Positions 31,701 to 34,618 of a stretch of 34,618 bases of DNA are shown piece by piece. This stretch comes from Desulfovibrio sp. (GTDB lineage: Bacteria > Desulfobacterota > Desulfovibrionia > Desulfovibrionales > Desulfovibrionaceae): assembly GCA_031280915.1 (NCBI GenBank), contig JAITGC010000024.1:1-34618 (forward strand). Direction: 5' to 3'. The notes under the pieces are model-generated. The model did no database searches. It had not been told where the DNA came from and worked only from the letters and a program-made list of their open reading frames with translations. Position numbers and translations under genes: made by a program. The number at the start of each line of letters is the position of its first letter. Within the stretch, counting starts at the first letter, position 1.

Positions 31701-33890
31701 ATGCGAATAGCCCTTGCCGGCAATCCAAATTCCGGCAAAACAACTGTTTTTAACGGCTACACCGGCGCACGGCAACATGTCGGCAATTATCCCGGCGTTA
31801 CCGTGGAAAAAAAAGAGGGCAATGTCCTGTGTCGCGGAAGACCGGTAACAATAGTTGATCTGCCGGGTACCTATTCCCTGACCGCTTACTCGCAGGAAGA
31901 ACTCGTGGCCCGCAGCGAGCTTTCCTCAGGCAAGGTGCAGGCCGTTATTGATGTTGTCGAAGCTTCTGCCTTGGATCGCAACATGCTCCTTGCGGTGCAA
32001 CTGCTTGAAATGGGTATCCCTGTGGTGATCGCCTGTAACATGATGGATGAAGCGCGCAAAGCCGGCATACATATCGACGCCGAACGACTTTCAGCCTTGC
32101 TGGACGCGCCTGTTGTACCCATGGTCGGGCGGAGCGGCGAAGGACTTGATGAGGCGTTGTCCGCTGCGATTGACTTGGCCGAGGGAGGTTTCCGCAAACC
32201 TTTGCGCATCTCCTACGGTCAGGATTTGGATGAACTTCTTGCCGACATGGAAAAAATCATTACGGAAAAAAACGTATTGTCGGGGCGTTACCATCCACGC
32301 TGGACAGCGATTAAGCTTGTTGAAGGAGACGAGGAAATCCGCCGCGAAGCGCTGCTTGCGGATGAGGAAACAACAAACCGGCTCATGACCGCCCGCGAAA
32401 AAACCGCCGCACATATTGCCGACACCCTCAAGGCCGATATGGAAGGCATTGTCATTGACTATCGCTACGGCTATGTAAATGCCCTTCTGCGCGACGGCAT
32501 AGTGCGCAGAGACCCCGGCAAAGACCGTCTGGCCGTTACCGACAAACTGGACAAAGTGCTCACTAACGCTTTTTTCGGCCCTTTAATCATGCTTGGGCTG
32601 TTGCTTCTGGTATTTCAATTTACTTTTACAGCGGGGGCTTTTCCGCAAGCCTGGCTTGAAGACGGTTTTGCCGTCCTTGGGGAATTTCTGAACGATATCA
32701 TGCCCGACGGCCTTGTCAAATCTCTGCTCGTGGATGGCGTGATCGCCGGTATAGGCGGCGTAATCAGCTTTGTCCCCCTGATTCTCATTATGTTCGCATT
32801 TATCTCCCTGATGGAAGACAGCGGCTACATGGCCCGCATCGCCTATATGTTGGATCGCGTTTTCCGCTTCTTTGGCCTCCACGGAGCATCCGTCATGCCC
32901 TATGTTATTTCCGGCGGCATTGCCGGCGGCTGCGCCATTCCGGGAGTCATGGCCACGCGCACCCTGCGCAGTCCCAAAGAAAAACTGGCGACGCTTCTCA
33001 CCTTACCTTACATGACATGCGGGGCAAAACTACCGGTGCTGCTCATGCTTGCCGGAGCCTTTTTTCCGGACAGCGCGGCGCTGGTCATGTTTTTTATCTG
33101 GGCGGCCGGCTGGACGGCAGCCCTTTGCGTGGCGCGCATTTTGCGCTCTTCTCTTGTCAAAGGGCAAGGTACGCCATTTGTCATGGAACTGCCGCCCTAC
33201 CGTATGCCGACGCTTTTCGGCGTGTTGCTGCACTGCTGGGAACGGGCCTGGATGTATCTAAAAAAGGCCGGTACTATTCTGGTCGCCTTATCCGTACTCA
33301 TTTGGGCTTCCATGACATTCCCTTCTCTGCCCGAAGAAAAGGCAGGGCCGCACCTGCGGAAAATAGAACATCTCAATGACAGCCTCGAACAACTCCCCGC
33401 CAATGCGCAAAATATGGAAGATTCGCCCAAACGCAAGGCACTGGAGGAAGAATTGGCACAGGCGACGGCAAATCTGAGCAGGGAAAAACTGGCCTGGTCC
33501 CTGGCAGGACGCACAGGCAAATGGCTGGAACCCTTCACCCGCCCCGCCGGATTCGACTGGCGCACCGATATAGCCCTTATCGCCGGCATCGCCGCCAAAG
33601 AGGCTGTATTGGGCGCACTCGGCACCGCCTATTCCCTGGGAGAAATCAAGGAAGACAACTCCGGCCCGCTGGCCGAAAGGCTTCTGAATGATCCGGCCTG
33701 GTCAAAGGCCACTGCCTTGGCGCTTATGTTGTTTGTACTCCTCTATTCCCCCTGCTTTGTGGCTCTCGTCATCATCCGCCAGGAGGCCGGGAGTTGGGTT
33801 TGGGTGGCCTTCAGCATGATTTTCAATACCCTTCTTGCCTATGCCGCAGCTGTCGGCGTATTCCAGGCAGGCCGGCTGTTGTGGGGGTAA
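31701..33890 (+). CDS. feoB: Ferrous iron transporter FeoB
   Basis: A 729-residue Fe(II) importer. The cytosolic N-terminal G domain shows G1 GNPNSGKT, G3 DLPGTYS and G4 NMMD, followed by the helical regulatory domain. The C-terminal membrane domain has the gate and core motifs SGYMARIAYMLDR, GGCAIPGVMATR and LPYMTCGAKLPV. I choose ATG 31701, preceded by GGAG; a TTG at 31647 would add 18 residues. No feoA lies beside it, and cobS is the upstream neighbour. Confidence 0.95.
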   Translation: MRIALAGNPNSGKTTVFNGYTGARQHVGNYPGVTVEKKEGNVLCRGRPVTIVDLPGTYSLTAYSQEELVARSELSSGKVQAVIDVVEASALDRNMLLAVQLLEMGIPVVIACNMMDEARKAGIHIDAERLSALLDAPVVPMVGRSGEGLDEALSAAIDLAEGGFRKPLRISYGQDLDELLADMEKIITEKNVLSGRYHPRWTAIKLVEGDEEIRREALLADEETTNRLMTAREKTAAHIADTLKADMEGIVIDYRYGYVNALLRDGIVRRDPGKDRLAVTDKLDKVLTNAFFGPLIMLGLLLLVFQFTFTAGAFPQAWLEDGFAVLGEFLNDIMPDGLVKSLLVDGVIAGIGGVISFVPLILIMFAFISLMEDSGYMARIAYMLDRVFRFFGLHGASVMPYVISGGIAGGCAIPGVMATRTLRSPKEKLATLLTLPYMTCGAKLPVLLMLAGAFFPDSAALVMFFIWAAGWTAALCVARILRSSLVKGQGTPFVMELPPYRMPTLFGVLLHCWERAWMYLKKAGTILVALSVLIWASMTFPSLPEEKAGPHLRKIEHLNDSLEQLPANAQNMEDSPKRKALEEELAQATANLSREKLAWSLAGRTGKWLEPFTRPAGFDWRTDIALIAGIAAKEAVLGALGTAYSLGEIKEDNSGPLAERLLNDPAWSKATALALMLFVLLYSPCFVALVIIRQEAGSWVWVAFSMIFNTLLAYAAAVGVFQAGRLLWG

Positions 33891-34051
33891 TGTACCGACC
33901 GGCCACAAGCCTTTGCACGCTTGACATATGGGCTGTGTGCCCCTGCTGAAAAGTACCTCTGGGCGCTGGAAAAGTCACTTCAAAAATTCCGGGCCGAATG
34001 GCATCTTTCGAGATTGTAAAAAACCGGTTTTTCCATTAAAGAGTCTTTCGT

Positions 34052-34128
34052 GTCCTCGTAGCTCAGTTGGATAGAGCGCCGCCCTCCTAAGGCAGAGACC
34101 CCAGGTTCGATTTCTGGCGGGCGCACCA
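34052..34128 (+). tRNA. tRNA-Arg (anticodon CCT), stems imperfect
   Basis: A full cloverleaf can be drawn. It has an acceptor stem, a D-arm GCTC/GAGC, an anticodon loop CTCCTAA (anticodon CCT), a T-arm CCAGG-TTCGATT-TCTGG, and an encoded CCA end. Two stem positions do not pair: C3 opposite C70 in the acceptor and C28 opposite A42 in the anticodon stem. Several G-U pairs are also present. The 5' half reads like an ordinary tRNA-Arg(CCT), while the 3' acceptor strand (CGGGCGC) would fit GCGCCCG better. It may be functional but decaying, or a hybrid left by integration. Confidence 0.8.
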
Positions 34129-34156
34129 GCTTTTACCGTCACAGGATAGAATAACA

Positions 34157-34205
34157 GCCGGCAACCATGTGAAAACACGGAGTTCGGCTTTAAGGGCTTG
34201 CCGGC
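34157..34205. repeat. Inverted repeat after the tRNA
   Basis: GCCGGCAA (34157-34164) and TTGCCGGC (34198-34205) are exact complements, enclosing 33 nt that contain a smaller GTG/CAC stem. No T-run follows. It lies between the tRNA and the convergent XRE gene. Confidence 0.4.
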
Positions 34206-34266
34206 CTGAAGTCGATTTTGCCGTAAAGCGATCCCCGCCGGTCGGAAAAGTACGCCCATTCGCGGA

Positions 34267-34464
34267 TCAATCTTCCTCAAACAGGTCTTTGATCTTGCAG
34301 CCCAAACACTTGGCGATAGCTCCCAGCGTTGACAGGCGGCATTGAGCTATCTGGTTCCGCCTCGCCCTGAGAATGGTCACATCCGCCAATCCGGTTTTTT
34401 CAATCATCGCCCGTATCGTCATTCCCTGTTTCTCCATGATATTTTTGACATTACTCTTGAGCAT
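34267..34464 (-). CDS. Small XRE-family helix-turn-helix regulator
   Basis: A 65-residue protein that is almost entirely a Cro/CI-type DNA-binding domain: MTIRAMIEKTGLADVTILRARRNQIAQCRLSTLGAIAKCLG has the five-helix pattern, and it ends KIKDLFEED. AGGAGG precedes the ATG at 34464 by a few bases. Such tiny regulators are common in phages, islands and toxin-antitoxin loci, but no partner gene is visible. Its own start region is palindromic, suggesting self-control. The IS end begins about 40 bp upstream. Confidence 0.82.
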   Translation of the reverse strand: MLKSNVKNIMEKQGMTIRAMIEKTGLADVTILRARRNQIAQCRLSTLGAIAKCLGCKIKDLFEED

Positions 34465-34489
34465 AGAGGCCTCCTATGCTCACTATAGC
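34461..34489 (-). promoter_or_regulatory. Palindrome over the XRE start, with a -10 element
   Basis: GAGCATAG (34461-34468) and CTATGCTC (34476-34483) form 8-bp arms around the start codon and ribosome-binding site, a likely autorepressor operator. Directly upstream on the minus strand is TATAGT (34489-34484), a good -10. The -35 position (about 34507-34512) falls inside the IS end. Confidence 0.5.
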
Positions 34490-34500
34490 CGGGAAGCTTG

Positions 34501-34618
34501 ACTAGAATGTGTTCACACAATTGCATCAATGAGCATAGCGAAGTATATAAAGCCGCTGAAGATGACATCCAGCTTGTCATACCTTGTAAATATCCTGCGA
34601 AAACGCTTTAACCGCAGA
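34501..34618 (-). mobile_element. End of an IS5-like insertion sequence (downstream side)
   Basis: The IS boundary is placed near CTAG (34502-34505). The sequence inward (CTAGAATGTGTTCACACAAT) resembles the terminal sequence of the left-hand IS. The element continues past the window edge. Confidence 0.5.
34513..34618 (-). CDS. IS5-type transposase, C-terminal fragment cut by window edge
   Basis: On the minus strand the frame from the window edge reads LRLKRFRRIFTRYDKLDV, then a hydrophobic tail ending in a TGA at 34515-34513. The block [KR]-x-F-R-R-x-x-[TS]-R-[YF]-[DE]-K is the classic end of IS5-superfamily DDE transposases, just after the catalytic glutamate region. Only 34 residues are visible. 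It may be the same IS type as the N-terminal fragment at 1-44, in the same orientation. Confidence 0.65.
   Translation of the reverse strand, partial: LRLKRFRRIFTRYDKLDVIFSGFIYFAMLIDAIV

Noticed and set aside
33975-34280. 101-codon open frame crossing the tRNA on the minus strand
   Set aside because: It contains the familiar antisense-tRNA artefact (ARNRTWGLCLRRAALYPTELRG) and overlaps the tRNA.

Overview
The window looks like an ordinary chromosomal stretch from a sulfate- or sulfite-reducing deltaproteobacterium of the Desulfovibrio / Bilophila type. The evidence is a DsrC protein with both C-terminal redox cysteines, a complete CO-induced (Coo) membrane hydrogenase operon with hypA and cooF in the Desulfovibrio order, an F0 block (two atpI-like genes, atpB, atpE) separated from F1 and followed by rex, and the general protein style. 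These assignments come from reading the translations, not from a database search. Both ends of the window run into IS5-type transposase genes: an N-terminus at the left edge and a C-terminus at the right edge, both on the minus strand. This is what an assembly contig broken at a repeated insertion sequence would look like.

Layout. 1-600: IS end, a degenerate intergenic repeat, and the leader of a sigma-54 activator. 597-2186: GAF/AAA+/Fis activator. 2216-3487 (minus): tRNA m1A methyltransferase fused to a GNAT acetyltransferase. 3501-3618: second copy of the repeat. 3617-11311 (minus): secA, an M24 aminopeptidase, a ThiI/MnmA-like PP-loop protein, dsrC with its terminator, and a class A penicillin-binding protein. 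11312-11724: a strongly structured intergenic element. 11725-14105: a Csd4/Pgp1-like cell-shape carboxypeptidase and gpsA. 14236-15503: promoter, yybP-ykoY manganese riboswitch with switchable terminator, and a TerC/Alx membrane protein.

15504-18257 is the one clearly accessory stretch. It holds a frameshifted P4-type integrase remnant, an AT-richer GAF-PAS-GGDEF gene, hairpins, and two copies of a double GGGGTAT motif that bracket the stretch. 18117-26818 is the Coo hydrogenase operon (cooM K L X U H, hypA, cooF). No CO dehydrogenase gene is present here. 26826-33890: a 23S rRNA m5U methyltransferase whose 5' end carries a perfect 22-bp inverted repeat, the F0 genes, rex, cobS and feoB. 33891-34618: tRNA-Arg(CCT) with unusual stem mismatches, a small XRE regulator with a palindrome over its start, and the right-hand IS end.

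Functionally, much of the window concerns anaerobic energy conservation: DsrC, Coo hydrogenase, F0 and the NADH/NAD+ sensor Rex. Metal handling (TerC, FeoB) and envelope shape (PBP1A, Csd4-like) are also represented. I found no convincing wholly new multi-gene system. The best candidates for novelty are the palindrome inside the rRNA methyltransferase gene, the TrmI-GNAT fusion, the structured element after secA, and the hairpin-rich leader of the coo operon.
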